This document shows, in pieces, positions 1-8,377 of a stretch of DNA of 64,000 bases. The notes under the pieces are model-generated. The model was not told the DNA's origin. It worked only from the letters and a program-made list of their open reading frames with translations, and made no database searches. Source of the DNA: Tritrichomonas musculus. Its lineage: Eukaryota > Parabasalia > Tritrichomonadida > Tritrichomonadidae. A program made the position numbers and the translations under genes. The DNA is taken from positions 1 to 64,000 of the forward strand of contig JAPFFF010000078.1 of the NCBI GenBank assembly GCA_039105265.1. Reading direction: 5' to 3'. Each line of letters starts with the position of its first letter. Within the stretch, counting starts at the first letter, position 1.

Positions 1-3000
1 TAATGAAAAATTAAAATGTTTATCAATTGGTCTCAATATTCTAACAGCATGCATATTATTTTGTAATTCAATATCTTCAACAATTTTGTTATAATTTTTG
101 ATCCAATAATTATCTAAAGTATCTTGATCATTAATGTATTTAAAATCTTTTTCAATAGGTCTTTCAATGGTTTTACCATAACAACTATTCATAATTAATT
201 TATATAAATTTTGTAAAGGATTGTCTTGACTTTTATATTCTAATCTTTTCTCAAATATTTTTTGAATTTCTTTTTGGATATGATATTCTCTTTTTCCAGG
301 CCAATAATAACCTCTTATTAATTCGAAATCTATTTTTTGAAATTCAATGAGATCTTCTAAATAAATATTATCGACAATCATTTTGAAAGGTTTATCGAAT
401 TTATCATCATTAAGGTTACCATCTTTTGTTTTCTTAACGATTAATGGAAATGGATAATGTTTATGAATTCCAGTAACTAAAATTTCTACTATATATGCAC
501 CTTGTTTTGATAAAAATTCATAATTTAATTCAGTTTTGGATATTACTACTGGTTTTCCTTGAACGGTATATAATCTATGAATTGCTGAAGGATATAAACT
601 AACTGCGTCAAAATCTGCCAATTTTTCAGAGATATGCCACTTTTTGTTATAAGCAGTCATACATCTACCTCCATAAACAGCATATGAACAAAATTTCCTA
701 ACAATTCCACCTACTGAATATAAATCATGACCATAATAAACTTTATGATTAAATACATCATTAGCTAAAGAAGAAATTGAAATATATTTGAATGGATCGA
801 TTTTGAAATCTTGAATGAAACCTTGTCTAAATTTAACAAAACTTTCTCTTAATATTCGAACATCTTGATGACAATAAAATAATGCATATTTCCACATATC
901 AAATTCATTATTATTTAAACGGCATCCCTTAATTTTGTTAATATTTGAACGAAATAATTGATAATCTTGTTCAGTCCATGTTTTATCTTCTTCTTTACCT
1001 GCTTCATTAATTTGACCTTTATTTGTTCTTAATCTTTCAAATGTATAATATTTGTATGGGAAAATTTCTTTTTCACAAGGAATATTAAACATTAATGGTA
1101 GATTTGATAGCTTGCAAGAGAAAATTGGATAACTATCTTTAAATGTTATCTTTTTGTTCTCAAATTTCAAAGTCATATTAAAACATTGATTTCCTTTAAT
1201 AATTGATGATAATATTTTTATATTTTGATTATTGTTTTGTAAAATCATTCTAATATCATAAGCCAAATTATGAAAATAACAAATTGAATCAGTAGGTAAA
1301 TATTTCAATAGATTTATATTACATTTTTCACCTAAGAATTCTTTCTTAATTTTCCCATCTAATGAATGTAAACAACATAAGAATGGAATATGAATTTTTG
1401 AACTTGTATCAGATTCAAAATCACAAAACCAATAAGAAGTTTCTACTTGTTTGATTATTTTTGTTTTTGGTTCAATTAATTTACAACAATATTCATCTTT
1501 ATATTCTAATGTAGTATTTGAAATATCTTGATCAATTTCATTATAAAATATTGAATGTAATAAATGTTCTTGTGAATAATTAATTGGAATGAAATAATTT
1601 TTCTTAAATAATTCTCTAATCAAGTTTGAAGAAGTTATAAATGATCTACCTTTTGTCCAATGATCTGTAATCCAATCTTTATTATATTTGTCTTCATCTA
1701 ACTTTTCAATATTTTTGATATAATAATATGTAAATGGTGTCTTTTCTTCGATGAAATAATGTTTTTGATATACATTGAATTTATGAGTTCGTTCTGGTTC
1801 AGCTTTTTGTATACCCATATATGTTTTTCTTTTACCTTTATCCATTGAACGTACAGATTGTTTTTGAGCAACAGAATTATCATCAATATAAGTTAAATTA
1901 AGATGAATATTAAATTCTTCACATAAATGATTAATACTACTTTGTGATAAATATCTATTTTGAATCCTTAATCTAATTTGATTTAATAATGATTCTGAAT
2001 AATTTCCAGTTTGTTGTAAAGCATAAATGAAACAACAATCATTTAATTCTTCTTTTATTTTCTTTGTCTTTTCATTAATTAAACTATCAAATATTTGAAG
2101 CCTTGTCAGGTAATCAATTAATACTTTTGGACAACCAGGTTTTAATAAATATTTAAAGAATCCTCCATCGACTGTATTTTTATGTTTTGGATGTTTTAAT
2201 ATACTAAATTTGATTTGAGAAAATAATGAAAATTCAGGTAATCTTTGACCTTCTAAATCATATTCCCAACCTGGATTCTTTTCAATTTGATAAATGAAAT
2301 TCTCTTCTGTTAAATTCTTTAATAATTCTTCATAAGTTTTTCCATTTAAAGGTACAGAATGCCATTGACCTCCAACTGAATAAGATAATTTATATTTTTC
2401 TGTTGCAGCTAATTCACCTATTTCATTTTCAAATTTCTTTCGTAAGAATGGAAATAATTTCTTTCGACCATAATCATTTAATTGTTCAAAATTAATTCTC
2501 CAATCAGTTGGTGAATCATTTAACATTTTTATATAACCATCAACAATTCTATCTTGATCATTTTCATTATTAATTTTCATGAATTGAATAAATGAATCAT
2601 CTTTTGAATGAGGTCTAATTGAATTCTGAATATTTAAGAAATAAGGATCAGTTGGTCTTTTTGGTTCATATTCATTTGATTTTGGCTCAGGAGGTGGAAC
2701 TAATTTTCTCAAAGGTACATTTTGTTCACTAACGGGCATTAATTTTCTCAAAGGTACATTTGGTGGTGCATTTGCAATTATTTCACGTAAATTTGATTTT
2801 TCTGGCTCAATTGGTGTCGATGGTGGGGGTTCAGTAAATTCTTTTTCTGGAGGAGGTTGATTTAAATATTGAGGGAGATTTGAATGAGTTAAACCTTTAA
2901 CGAACCAAAATATTGAATCCCCATTCAATTTCCCATCATAACCATTTTCTTTCACTTTTTGTATAATATACTCATTTAATATTTCTTTACTCCGATCCCC

Positions 3001-3099
3001 ATTCTTTTTAGAGAATTCTTTAAACGTTTCTTTACCATTCGTTAAGAGATTATAAATCTCCATTAATCTGTTAGGATTCGCTCTAATAGTTGTTGTCAT
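1..3099 (-). CDS. Protein-primed family B DNA polymerase (runs off the left window edge)
   Basis: Replicates the element by protein-primed synthesis; this is the hallmark Polinton enzyme. The frame is open from the ATG at 3099 to base 1 (1033 codons) and continues outside the window. Exonuclease motifs are seen at about residue 555 (FCDFES), 610 (HNLAYD) and 742 (YCHQDV). Polymerase motif A is near 831 (DFDAVSLYPS) and motif B near 970 (KLIMNSCYGK). A YGG-type segment (AVYGGRC) lies between the exonuclease and polymerase parts. The first 200 residues are unassigned and carry a Pro/Glu-rich stretch with two copies of NVPLRKL. Motif C (DTD) should lie beyond the edge. The start follows a class I promoter box at 3132-3144. 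Confidence 0.92.
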   Translation of the reverse strand, partial: MTTTIRANPNRLMEIYNLLTNGKETFKEFSKKNGDRSKEILNEYIIQKVKENGYDGKLNGDSIFWFVKGLTHSNLPQYLNQPPPEKEFTEPPPSTPIEPEKSNLREIIANAPPNVPLRKLMPVSEQNVPLRKLVPPPEPKSNEYEPKRPTDPYFLNIQNSIRPHSKDDSFIQFMKINNENDQDRIVDGYIKMLNDSPTDWRINFEQLNDYGRKKLFPFLRKKFENEIGELAATEKYKLSYSVGGQWHSVPLNGKTYEELLKNLTEENFIYQIEKNPGWEYDLEGQRLPEFSLFSQIKFSILKHPKHKNTVDGGFFKYLLKPGCPKVLIDYLTRLQIFDSLINEKTKKIKEELNDCCFIYALQQTGNYSESLLNQIRLRIQNRYLSQSSINHLCEEFNIHLNLTYIDDNSVAQKQSVRSMDKGKRKTYMGIQKAEPERTHKFNVYQKHYFIEEKTPFTYYYIKNIEKLDEDKYNKDWITDHWTKGRSFITSSNLIRELFKKNYFIPINYSQEHLLHSIFYNEIDQDISNTTLEYKDEYCCKLIEPKTKIIKQVETSYWFCDFESDTSSKIHIPFLCCLHSLDGKIKKEFLGEKCNINLLKYLPTDSICYFHNLAYDIRMILQNNNQNIKILSSIIKGNQCFNMTLKFENKKITFKDSYPIFSCKLSNLPLMFNIPCEKEIFPYKYYTFERLRTNKGQINEAGKEEDKTWTEQDYQLFRSNINKIKGCRLNNNEFDMWKYALFYCHQDVRILRESFVKFRQGFIQDFKIDPFKYISISSLANDVFNHKVYYGHDLYSVGGIVRKFCSYAVYGGRCMTAYNKKWHISEKLADFDAVSLYPSAIHRLYTVQGKPVVISKTELNYEFLSKQGAYIVEILVTGIHKHYPFPLIVKKTKDGNLNDDKFDKPFKMIVDNIYLEDLIEFQKIDFELIRGYYWPGKREYHIQKEIQKIFEKRLEYKSQDNPLQNLYKLIMNSCYGKTIERPIEKDFKYINDQDTLDNYWIKNYNKIVEDIELQNNMHAVRILRPIDKHFNFSL

Positions 3100-3161
3100 G
3101 TTAACTTTCTTTTACAATAAAAATAATGGTCTGTCAAAACCGTTAATTAAAAAGAAAATGT
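3100..3161 (-). promoter_or_regulatory. Class I Polinton promoter of the polymerase gene
   Basis: Read on the minus strand it contains AACGGTTTTGACA (3132-3144), then AGACCATTATTTTTATTGT, then the ATG at 3099. The CCATTA may act as the initiator. The same box is found before most genes of the left block. Confidence 0.6.
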
Positions 3162-3422
3162 TTATTGAGGTCGAGTTAATTGAAGAACGAAAACGTCTTT
3201 TATTAATTGTTCGATTTGAACACCACGTTCAGCAACTTTTCGATCAATTCTTTGGACAGAACTTTCTAAACGTTCCAATCTTGAAGTTAATTCATCAAGT
3301 TGAGAATTTATTTTTTGCATGAGAACTTTCGTTATATTCAAATCATTTCGAACATTCGATAGAAAATCTCTTGTTTGATCATCAATCTTTTTCTTCTCTT
3401 CGAAAAAGTCAGGTTCACTCAT
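3162..3422 (-). CDS. Small coiled-coil protein, 86 aa
   Basis: I do not recognise a family. The middle (about residues 30-75) has heptad-like spacing (INSQLDELTSRLERLESSVQ) and is very likely a coiled coil; the N-terminus is acidic and charged. It lies between the polymerase and KilA-N genes, all on the minus strand, and has its own class I promoter box (3438-3450) right before the ATG. That promoter supports it as a real gene despite its size. A structural or DNA-organising role is possible but unsupported. Confidence 0.65.
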   Translation of the reverse strand: MSEPDFFEEKKKIDDQTRDFLSNVRNDLNITKVLMQKINSQLDELTSRLERLESSVQRIDRKVAERGVQIEQLIKDVFVLQLTRPQ

Positions 3423-3458
3423 TTAAAAATAATGAAGTGTCAAAACCGTTTTTATATT
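3423..3458 (-). promoter_or_regulatory. Class I Polinton promoter
   Basis: On the minus strand ACGGTTTTGACA is followed by CTTCATTATTTTTAA and the ATG at 3422. TCATT fits the trichomonad initiator TCA(C/T)(T/A). Confidence 0.6.
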
Positions 3459-4166
3459 TCATTCCTGATAATGACTAATATATTCATCTATTAACCTCTT
3501 TAATTTATCTAAACATGTTTTTGAAGCAGTAATGATAGAACTATAAATTGAGACATCATTTGTACCAAAATTCTTACGAATAATATCTTTTATATCTCTA
3601 TTCGGTGTCATAGCTATTGGCATATTATCTTTGAAGTACCATTGATTTTTTTCTTTTGGTTTGATATCACGATAATAATCTTTATGACGTTTGACTAAAT
3701 GTAATTTAACTTTTTCTGGATTATCTTTTAATTCTTCTAACCAAATTAAGAATTTATAATCATATTCTCTATTTTTAGGTACTAATCTTGGTTTTTGTTC
3801 AAGTCTTTGTTTTTCAAAATACTCATCTAATAATTTTAGAACAAAGAAGGAATAAGTAGGTGAAGCCCAAATTGCTATATGATTTATTAATAATTTATGA
3901 ATATAAATTCCTTTCAAATTATTCGGTAAATTTGGTCGATTTTCTAATAACTTTTGGTCGGGCGGAATTCCGACTGACTCAGAAATAAATTGAAATAACT
4001 CCTTTGTTTGTTTATTTTCATTCCAATGCTTAATTTTCTTTGTTGATTGACAAGCACTAATTATACTATTTGCTTGAAACATATTATCTTTCTTTGAACG
4101 TATAATCCGTAAATGTTCATTATATTGTAACCATTCATAATTTTCATTTATTGGCTCTACTATCAT
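3459..4166 (-). CDS. KilA-N domain protein, 235 aa
   Basis: Residues 15-110 fit the KilA-N DNA-binding fold of large DNA viruses and phages: FQANSIISACQSTKKIKHW, then the conserved run GIYIHKLLINHIAIWASPTY and a following SFFVLKLLDEYF helix. The C-terminal half is Lys/Glu-rich and unassigned. Such proteins are commonly regulators or nucleic-acid-binding accessory factors. It is the one minus-strand gene of this block whose upstream 48 bp lacks the class I promoter box (it has an A/T-rich run with TCCTCTTAC), so it may be expressed at a different time, perhaps as a regulator of the boxed genes; that role is inference. Confidence 0.75.
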   Translation of the reverse strand: MIVEPINENYEWLQYNEHLRIIRSKKDNMFQANSIISACQSTKKIKHWNENKQTKELFQFISESVGIPPDQKLLENRPNLPNNLKGIYIHKLLINHIAIWASPTYSFFVLKLLDEYFEKQRLEQKPRLVPKNREYDYKFLIWLEELKDNPEKVKLHLVKRHKDYYRDIKPKEKNQWYFKDNMPIAMTPNRDIKDIIRKNFGTNDVSIYSSIITASKTCLDKLKRLIDEYISHYQE

Positions 4167-4214
4167 TTTTGTTTTTGTAAGAGGATAAAAAAATAAAAAG
4201 ATAAATTAAATTTA

Positions 4215-4592
4215 TTAATCATCATCATCCATTAGAAATTTTTGAAAAGAACTTATTTCAGCTATTAAAGCTCTTTTTTGAACTTTGTATTGATCAAAAC
4301 TATCTTGATATTCTTTCCATGCTGATTTCTCTTCTGTCTCAAGTTCAGTTTTTATTTTTTCATGATCTTCAATAATTGAATCAATTTGTATATCTTCGAA
4401 ATCTCTTTTGAGTTTATATAAGTTGTGTAAATCTTCACCATTATACCGTTGACAAAAAGAAATATCTTTCTCTTTTACTTTTGCTTCAGCCAAACGATTC
4501 ATAGCATCATAGAATTCACTCATTGATTTTTTGAGTTTATCTTTCTTGTCCTCTATTAAATTTTGAAATACTACTTGAGGAACTCTCTTCAT
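4215..4592 (-). CDS. Coiled-coil protein, 125 aa
   Basis: No family recognised. Most of the chain is charged helix (KKDKLKKSMSEFYDAMNRLA; DHEKIKTELETEEKSAWKEY) ending in an acidic tail of four Asp. A longer reading from an ATG at 4622 exists, but those ten codons translate the promoter box itself. I therefore start at the second Met (4592), where the box-to-ATG distance matches the other genes. It shares a bidirectional promoter with the plus-strand gene at 4631. Confidence 0.65.
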   Translation of the reverse strand: MKRVPQVVFQNLIEDKKDKLKKSMSEFYDAMNRLAEAKVKEKDISFCQRYNGEDLHNLYKLKRDFEDIQIDSIIEDHEKIKTELETEEKSAWKEYQDSFDQYKVQKRALIAEISSFQKFLMDDDD

Positions 4593-4630
4593 AAAAAGTG
4601 AAGTGTCAAAACCGTTATTCATTTTTTTAA
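4593..4630. promoter_or_regulatory. Bidirectional class I promoter
   Basis: One box TGTCAAAACCGTT (4604-4616) serves both directions. Minus side: GACACTTCACTTTTT then ATG at 4592. Plus side: ATTCATTTTTTTAA then ATG at 4631. Both sides have a TCA(C/T)T initiator. The layout repeats at 8328-8377. Confidence 0.65.
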
Positions 4631-4918
4631 ATGTTGCCTACTCATAGTTTGAATCTACTCAAAGAAAATTTGAATAGTTCAATTGATGAATTAATTAGAC
4701 AAATACATAGTGTTGAAGAATTTGAAATAGAGATTCTGTCATTAAAGAATGATCCTGATTATGAAAGTTTCCTAGAGGAATTAGAGAAAGAGAAACAAAA
4801 ATATGAATCCAAAAAAGCTGAAGTAATTCAAAACACTCAAACCTTAATCAACTTCATCGAACAAAAAAAATCAACCACACCGAAAAAAATAAAATTATCA
4901 GTAATATTGAAAGAGTAA
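4631..4918 (+). CDS. Coiled-coil protein, 95 aa
   Basis: No family recognised. Residues 10-75 are almost wholly charged helix (SIDELIRQIHSVEEFEIEIL; LEELEKEKQKYESKKAEVIQ), strongly coiled-coil-like, with a basic C-terminus. It is divergent from the 125-aa gene and shares its promoter. Size, composition and promoter place it with the other small helical proteins of the element. Confidence 0.65.
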   Translation: MLPTHSLNLLKENLNSSIDELIRQIHSVEEFEIEILSLKNDPDYESFLEELEKEKQKYESKKAEVIQNTQTLINFIEQKKSTTPKKIKLSVILKE

Positions 4919-4938
4919 AAAATTATTTTTTTATTTAT

Positions 4939-5241
4939 TTAACCTTTGTTAATTATTTCTTGGAGTTCTTCCAATTTTTGTTCTAATTCTTCTTTGTTAT
5001 CGAAACTATCAATAACCTCATTCATTTTCTTATTGAGAGCTTTCTGATATTTTTGGAATTGATATTGGAGGTTGATTTGTGAAACCAGAATCTCCTGTAG
5101 GCCATCCATCGTTTCTTTTATTTTCTCCCTTGTTTCTTCCAAGCTGCCAATGTTCATTTTAAATATTTCATTTTGACTTTTTGATTCTTCTATGGATTCA
5201 TGCATTGTATCCCAGCCGTCGTCACTATCACTTGTTTGCAT
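4939..5241 (-). CDS. Coiled-coil protein, 100 aa
   Basis: No family recognised. Residues 20-100 form a long predicted coiled coil (ETREKIKETMDGLQEILVSQ; FDNKEELEQKLEELQEIINK) after an acidic N-terminus. An upstream in-frame ATG at 5283 would translate through a promoter box variant, so the start is put at MQTSDSD (5241). It faces the membrane-protein gene at 5293 across a shared promoter. Confidence 0.6.
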   Translation of the reverse strand: MQTSDSDDGWDTMHESIEESKSQNEIFKMNIGSLEETREKIKETMDGLQEILVSQINLQYQFQKYQKALNKKMNEVIDSFDNKEELEQKLEELQEIINKG

Positions 5242-5292
5242 TAATAAAAAATGGTCTGACATAACCGTTTTAACCGCTTTCATTTTTATTAA
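5242..5292. promoter_or_regulatory. Bidirectional promoter, variant box
   Basis: Contains TGACATAACCGTT (5257-5269) followed on the plus side by TTAACCGCTTTCATTTTTATT and the ATG at 5293. On the minus side GGTTATGTCAGACCATTTTTT leads to the ATG at 5241. The plus-side half recurs before the gene at 6594-6854. Confidence 0.55.
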
Positions 5293-6555
5293 ATGTTCGT
5301 TATCTTTTTGATACTCATTAATCGCCCATCAATTGAAGGAATACCTGATGATGCTGAATGGATTTCTTGTTTTGATTGGGAAATTGTTAATGGAGAATGG
5401 AAATCAGTTATACCAAATGATGACTTATCATGTTGGACAAATTATGCAACAACAAACAATTTAACACTTAAACAATCATTTACTGCCAGGAAATTTTGGA
5501 TCATAGGAAAAATTTCTACCCGTCATGATGAGGCCGAACTTTTATGGAATTCTCAAAAATATCTCATCAATGAATATTCCAACGATGAAAAAGATTGGAT
5601 AATTGTTTTTGAATCAAAAGAATTTCCCCTAATGCTAACAAATATTATTATTAATGTTCAACAACATAGAAGCACCCTATTTCGAGGTATTGCATATTTA
5701 AGACATGAATCTTTATCTCCATCAATTGAAGGAATACCTGATAATGCTGAATATATTCCATGTAATGACTGGGAAATTGTAAGTGGAAATTGGCTAGATA
5801 AAGATGATGATCCATCAAATGTGAACAATCCATATCATAGATGTTTTGTTTCTGGTTCTTCAGAAGGAGTCAAAAAGATAACATTTTATGGTTCTAAATT
5901 TTGGATAATTGTTATGAATTCAAATTCTTTTTACCAAGGTGATCTTTTATGGAATTCTGAACATTATCTCTTTCCTGAAAAAATGTTACCAAATAATAAA
6001 CCTTTTTTGATTGCTTATGAATCACCAACATTCTCACCAATTGATACAACATTATTAATTACTATTCAACATAATGAAATCGGATTACGTGGGTTATTCT
6101 ATCTCAAAGATCCTCCAATTCAAACACCATCACGTTCACCATCACGTTCACCATCACGTTCACCATCACGTTCACCAACATTTAGCCCATCAATTTCACC
6201 ATCACGTTCACCAACATTCCGCCCATCAATTTCACCATCACGTTCACCATCTTTATCTCCAACATTTAGTCCATCTTTATCTCCAACATTTAGTCCATCT
6301 TTATCTCCATCACGTTCGCCATCTTTTCAATTCACTATATCAGATCAATTCTCTGAATCCTATTTTTTCAATTTCTCATATCAATTCTCTCCATCAGATA
6401 TTGAACAAAAGAATGTATCAAAAATAATAGGTTTATCTGTATCTATTCCATTACTAATTCTCATGATTCTTGCTCTTGGAATTATCTTTTACAAAAATCA
6501 AACCAAATTTCAAACTGAAAATTTTAATTCTGACTCTGACTCAGTTGGACTTTAA
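5293..6555 (+). CDS. Predicted type I membrane protein: two repeats, Ser-Pro-Arg stalk, TM
   Basis: 420 aa. A short hydrophobic N-terminus (FVIFLILI) could be a signal peptide. Two tandem domains of about 130 aa follow, each opening with PSIEGIPD(D/N)AE and containing CxDWEIV, KFWII and LLWNS. Next is a stalk of SPSRSP/SPTFSP repeats (about residues 277-345), one transmembrane helix (LSVSIPLLILMILALGIIF, about 376-400) and a short acidic tail. It looks like a surface or virion-membrane protein with a low-complexity stalk. An adhesin, fibre or envelope-like role is possible; the duplicated domain is not one I recognise. The gene has a Polinton-type promoter, so it belongs to the element rather than being a host gene it landed beside. 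Confidence 0.7.
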   Translation: MFVIFLILINRPSIEGIPDDAEWISCFDWEIVNGEWKSVIPNDDLSCWTNYATTNNLTLKQSFTARKFWIIGKISTRHDEAELLWNSQKYLINEYSNDEKDWIIVFESKEFPLMLTNIIINVQQHRSTLFRGIAYLRHESLSPSIEGIPDNAEYIPCNDWEIVSGNWLDKDDDPSNVNNPYHRCFVSGSSEGVKKITFYGSKFWIIVMNSNSFYQGDLLWNSEHYLFPEKMLPNNKPFLIAYESPTFSPIDTTLLITIQHNEIGLRGLFYLKDPPIQTPSRSPSRSPSRSPSRSPTFSPSISPSRSPTFRPSISPSRSPSLSPTFSPSLSPTFSPSLSPSRSPSFQFTISDQFSESYFFNFSYQFSPSDIEQKNVSKIIGLSVSIPLLILMILALGIIFYKNQTKFQTENFNSDSDSVGL

Positions 6556-6593
6556 AAAAAAATTAAATAAACAAATTTAATCTTTTTTATTTA

Positions 6594-6854
6594 TTAAGGA
6601 GTAGTTAAAATTTTCTCTCTTGAATTGTAGATTTGAATTTTATCAAAGAAATCATGTTCAATCATTGTTGTGAAAACAAATGGTGTGTTATGAACTTCTT
6701 TCTTAAATCGATCAAGATTGTTATTTTCAAGATCATTGATCATAACATTTAATTTGAACATGAAAAATAACTTTAAATGTCGGAAATCAGACACGATATC
6801 ATTTTTGAACAATTTTCTAAATTCTAATTCAAGGTCTTGTTCAGTAACAGTCAT
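6594..6854 (-). CDS. Small protein, 86 aa, unknown
   Basis: No family recognised. The chain (start MTVTEQDLELEF) is mostly helical with mixed charge and several aromatic residues, so it may be a compact fold rather than a coiled coil. Its promoter matches the plus-side promoter of the membrane-protein gene at 5293 (AACCGTTTTTTAACCGCTTTC then ATTTTTATTT and the ATG), which suggests the two are co-regulated. It is convergent with that gene, 38 bp away. Confidence 0.6.
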   Translation of the reverse strand: MTVTEQDLELEFRKLFKNDIVSDFRHLKLFFMFKLNVMINDLENNNLDRFKKEVHNTPFVFTTMIEHDFFDKIQIYNSREKILTTP

Positions 6855-6889
6855 AAATAAAAATGAAAGCGGTTAAAAAACGGTTATGT
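6855..6889 (-). promoter_or_regulatory. Promoter, variant box
   Basis: On the minus strand AACCGTTTTTTAACCGC is followed by TTTCATTTTTATTT and the ATG at 6854. Nearly the same string lies before the gene at 5293. Confidence 0.5.
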
Positions 6890-7153
6890 TTATTTATTCT
6901 TTAACGTTTCTTCCAATTTTCGGAAATTCTCTCTGTTGGAAGTTGCTAAAATCCCAACTGTTATTAGTAAAGAATGTAATTGTTCTTGTCTCTCTGGACG
7001 AGAATCATTTTTTAAATCAATTTCTTGATCAAAGAATTCCTCAGTCATTTTGATCATTTGATCACAAGTTTTTTCAATTTCACCTCTAGTGAATTTTAAC
7101 AAATTTATTAATTCTTTTTGTTTTTCACTAGGTAAACTTTGTTGGCCCTGCAT
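6890..7153 (-). CDS. Small helical protein, 87 aa
   Basis: No family recognised. It is charged and helix-rich (KQKELINLLKFTRGEIEKTC; REQEQ-like segments), with a probable coiled coil. Its upstream gap has CATTCAAAAAGTTTATTTTTTTAA rather than the class I box, and the same AATTCAAAAAGTT string precedes the next gene (7188-7538). The two therefore form a third small promoter group. Confidence 0.55.
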   Translation of the reverse strand: MQGQQSLPSEKQKELINLLKFTRGEIEKTCDQMIKMTEEFFDQEIDLKNDSRPERQEQLHSLLITVGILATSNRENFRKLEETLKNK

Positions 7154-7187
7154 TTAAAAAAATAAACTTTTTGAATGAATTGACTTT
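7154..7187 (-). promoter_or_regulatory. Third promoter type (ATTCAAAAAGTT)
   Basis: The minus-strand string ATTCAAAAAGTT plus a T-run sits directly before the ATG at 7153. The copy before the gene at 7188-7538 is at about 7539-7565. Confidence 0.4.
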
Positions 7188-7538
7188 TTATTCAAAATTT
7201 TCAATTTGATTATTCAAGTTCCAGACATGTCCCCAATATAATTCTTTTATTTTTCTAAGTTCATCGAGTTTTTTGTTTGTCTCAGGCGTACTTTCTCCTT
7301 TGAGTAATTGATCATATTCATCAGAATTTTTCTTCCATTGTTTCCAAGTCAAATCTCTTCTTTTCTTTAATTCTTCATATTCGGTTTTGTTAAATTCGTC
7401 TATCATCCCATGAAATATTCTATTGAGATTTTTGTTAATCTTTTTGAGATGAGATTCTATTTTTTCCAATTCTGAAGAACATGGACAATTGTAAACAGAA
7501 ACATATTCACCATACATTAACATTAATAAAAGAAACAT
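7188..7538 (-). CDS. Coiled-coil protein with hydrophobic N-terminus, 116 aa
   Basis: The N-terminus (MFLLLMLMYGEYVSVYNCPC) may be a signal peptide or membrane anchor; two nearby Cys follow. The rest is charged helix (ELEKIESHLKKINKNLNRIF; EELKKRRDLTWKQWKKNSDE), likely coiled coil, distantly like the hairpin proteins of the 10-12 kb array. No named family recognised. It has the ATTCAAAAAGTT-type promoter. Confidence 0.55.
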   Translation of the reverse strand: MFLLLMLMYGEYVSVYNCPCSSELEKIESHLKKINKNLNRIFHGMIDEFNKTEYEELKKRRDLTWKQWKKNSDEYDQLLKGESTPETNKKLDELRKIKELYWGHVWNLNNQIENFE

Positions 7539-7571
7539 TTATAAAAATGAACTTTTTGAATTAAATTTTTA

Positions 7572-8327
7572 TTAAACTTTTTGTGAGTGAAAATTTTTAG
7601 TGAGGTGGGATTGAGGTGGGATTGAGGTGGGATTGAGGTGGGATTGAGGTGGGATCGAGGTGGGATCGAGGTGGGATTGAGGTGGAAATTTTGTCTTTTT
7701 CATTTTATAATATATTTTTTTTATTCCAAGAATCTTTCTTTGTTTTGATTTGAAATATTTCTTGACTTTTAATAATTTTCCAAAACCATTTGTTGAATGA
7801 TGAGTATGAAAATATGAATTATAAAGATAAGTGATTTCATCTGACGGATAAATTCTATCTGGTTCAATTATTTTAAGAAAATCTTTAAAATTATTTATCG
7901 GGTCAATCTTATCATGATAACTTTTTCCAAATACATCTTGTGGGTTTGGAGGTCTTGGATTTCCATGACGGTTTGGATTTGCTGGATGTTCTTCTAATTG
8001 TTTTTCTACAATTTGATTGATTCCTGCATAAAATTCTTCTTCATTTGGAGACGTTGATTGAGGTTCATTAAAATCACGGTTTGGATTTGCTGGATGTTCT
8101 TCTACTATTTGATTGATTCCTGCATAAAATTCTTCTTCATTTGGAGACGTTGATGTATTTATTGGTTGAGGTTCATTAAAATTACGGTCTATTTCCCAAT
8201 CATCAATTTCATTATTGACAACAAAGTTTTGAAAACTATTATTTAAATTTTGCATGTTTGGTGATAATTGATATTGAGGTGAACCCCCAGTTGAATAGTG
8301 TAGAGGTAATTCATTATCACTTGACAT
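7572..8327 (-). CDS. 251-aa protein with duplicated acidic segment, basic C-domain and satellite-encoded tail
   Basis: The N-terminal half has a segment repeated twice (FNEPQ...TSPNEEEFYAGINQIVE...HPANPNR). Residues about 150-220 (FKDFLKIIEPDRIYPSDEIT ... FKSKQRKILGIKKIYYKMKK) are basic and may be a winged-helix-like nucleic-acid-binding region. The tail PPQSHLDPTSI/PPQSHLNPTSI is made by an 11-bp DNA satellite. It is divergent from the SF3 helicase gene across one promoter, so a replication-associated role is plausible, but this is inference. No family recognised. Confidence 0.6.
   Translation of the reverse strand: MSSDNELPLHYSTGGSPQYQLSPNMQNLNNSFQNFVVNNEIDDWEIDRNFNEPQPINTSTSPNEEEFYAGINQIVEEHPANPNRDFNEPQSTSPNEEEFYAGINQIVEKQLEEHPANPNRHGNPRPPNPQDVFGKSYHDKIDPINNFKDFLKIIEPDRIYPSDEITYLYNSYFHTHHSTNGFGKLLKVKKYFKSKQRKILGIKKIYYKMKKTKFPPQSHLDPTSIPPQSHLNPTSIPPQSHLTKNFHSQKV
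7602..7685. repeat. 11-bp minisatellite inside a coding region
   Basis: About 7.6 copies of GAGGTGGGAT(T/C). Because 11 is not a multiple of 3, three units (33 bp) give an 11-residue protein period, so successive units are read in all three frames. Confidence 0.9.
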
Positions 8328-8377
8328 TAATTAAAAAATGAATAACGGTTTTGACAGTCACTTTTATTTTTGTATCG
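8328..8377. promoter_or_regulatory. Bidirectional class I promoter (helicase / 251-aa gene)
   Basis: The box AACGGTTTTGACA (8344-8356) is followed on the plus side by GTCACTTTTATTTTTGTATCG and the helicase ATG at 8378. On the minus side ATTCATTTTTTAATTA leads to the ATG at 8327. TCACT and TCATT fit the initiator. Confidence 0.7.

Noticed and set aside
6074-6427. Plus-strand His-rich frame (HHHVH repeats)
   Set aside because: Shadow of the SPSRSP stalk of the membrane protein in another frame.
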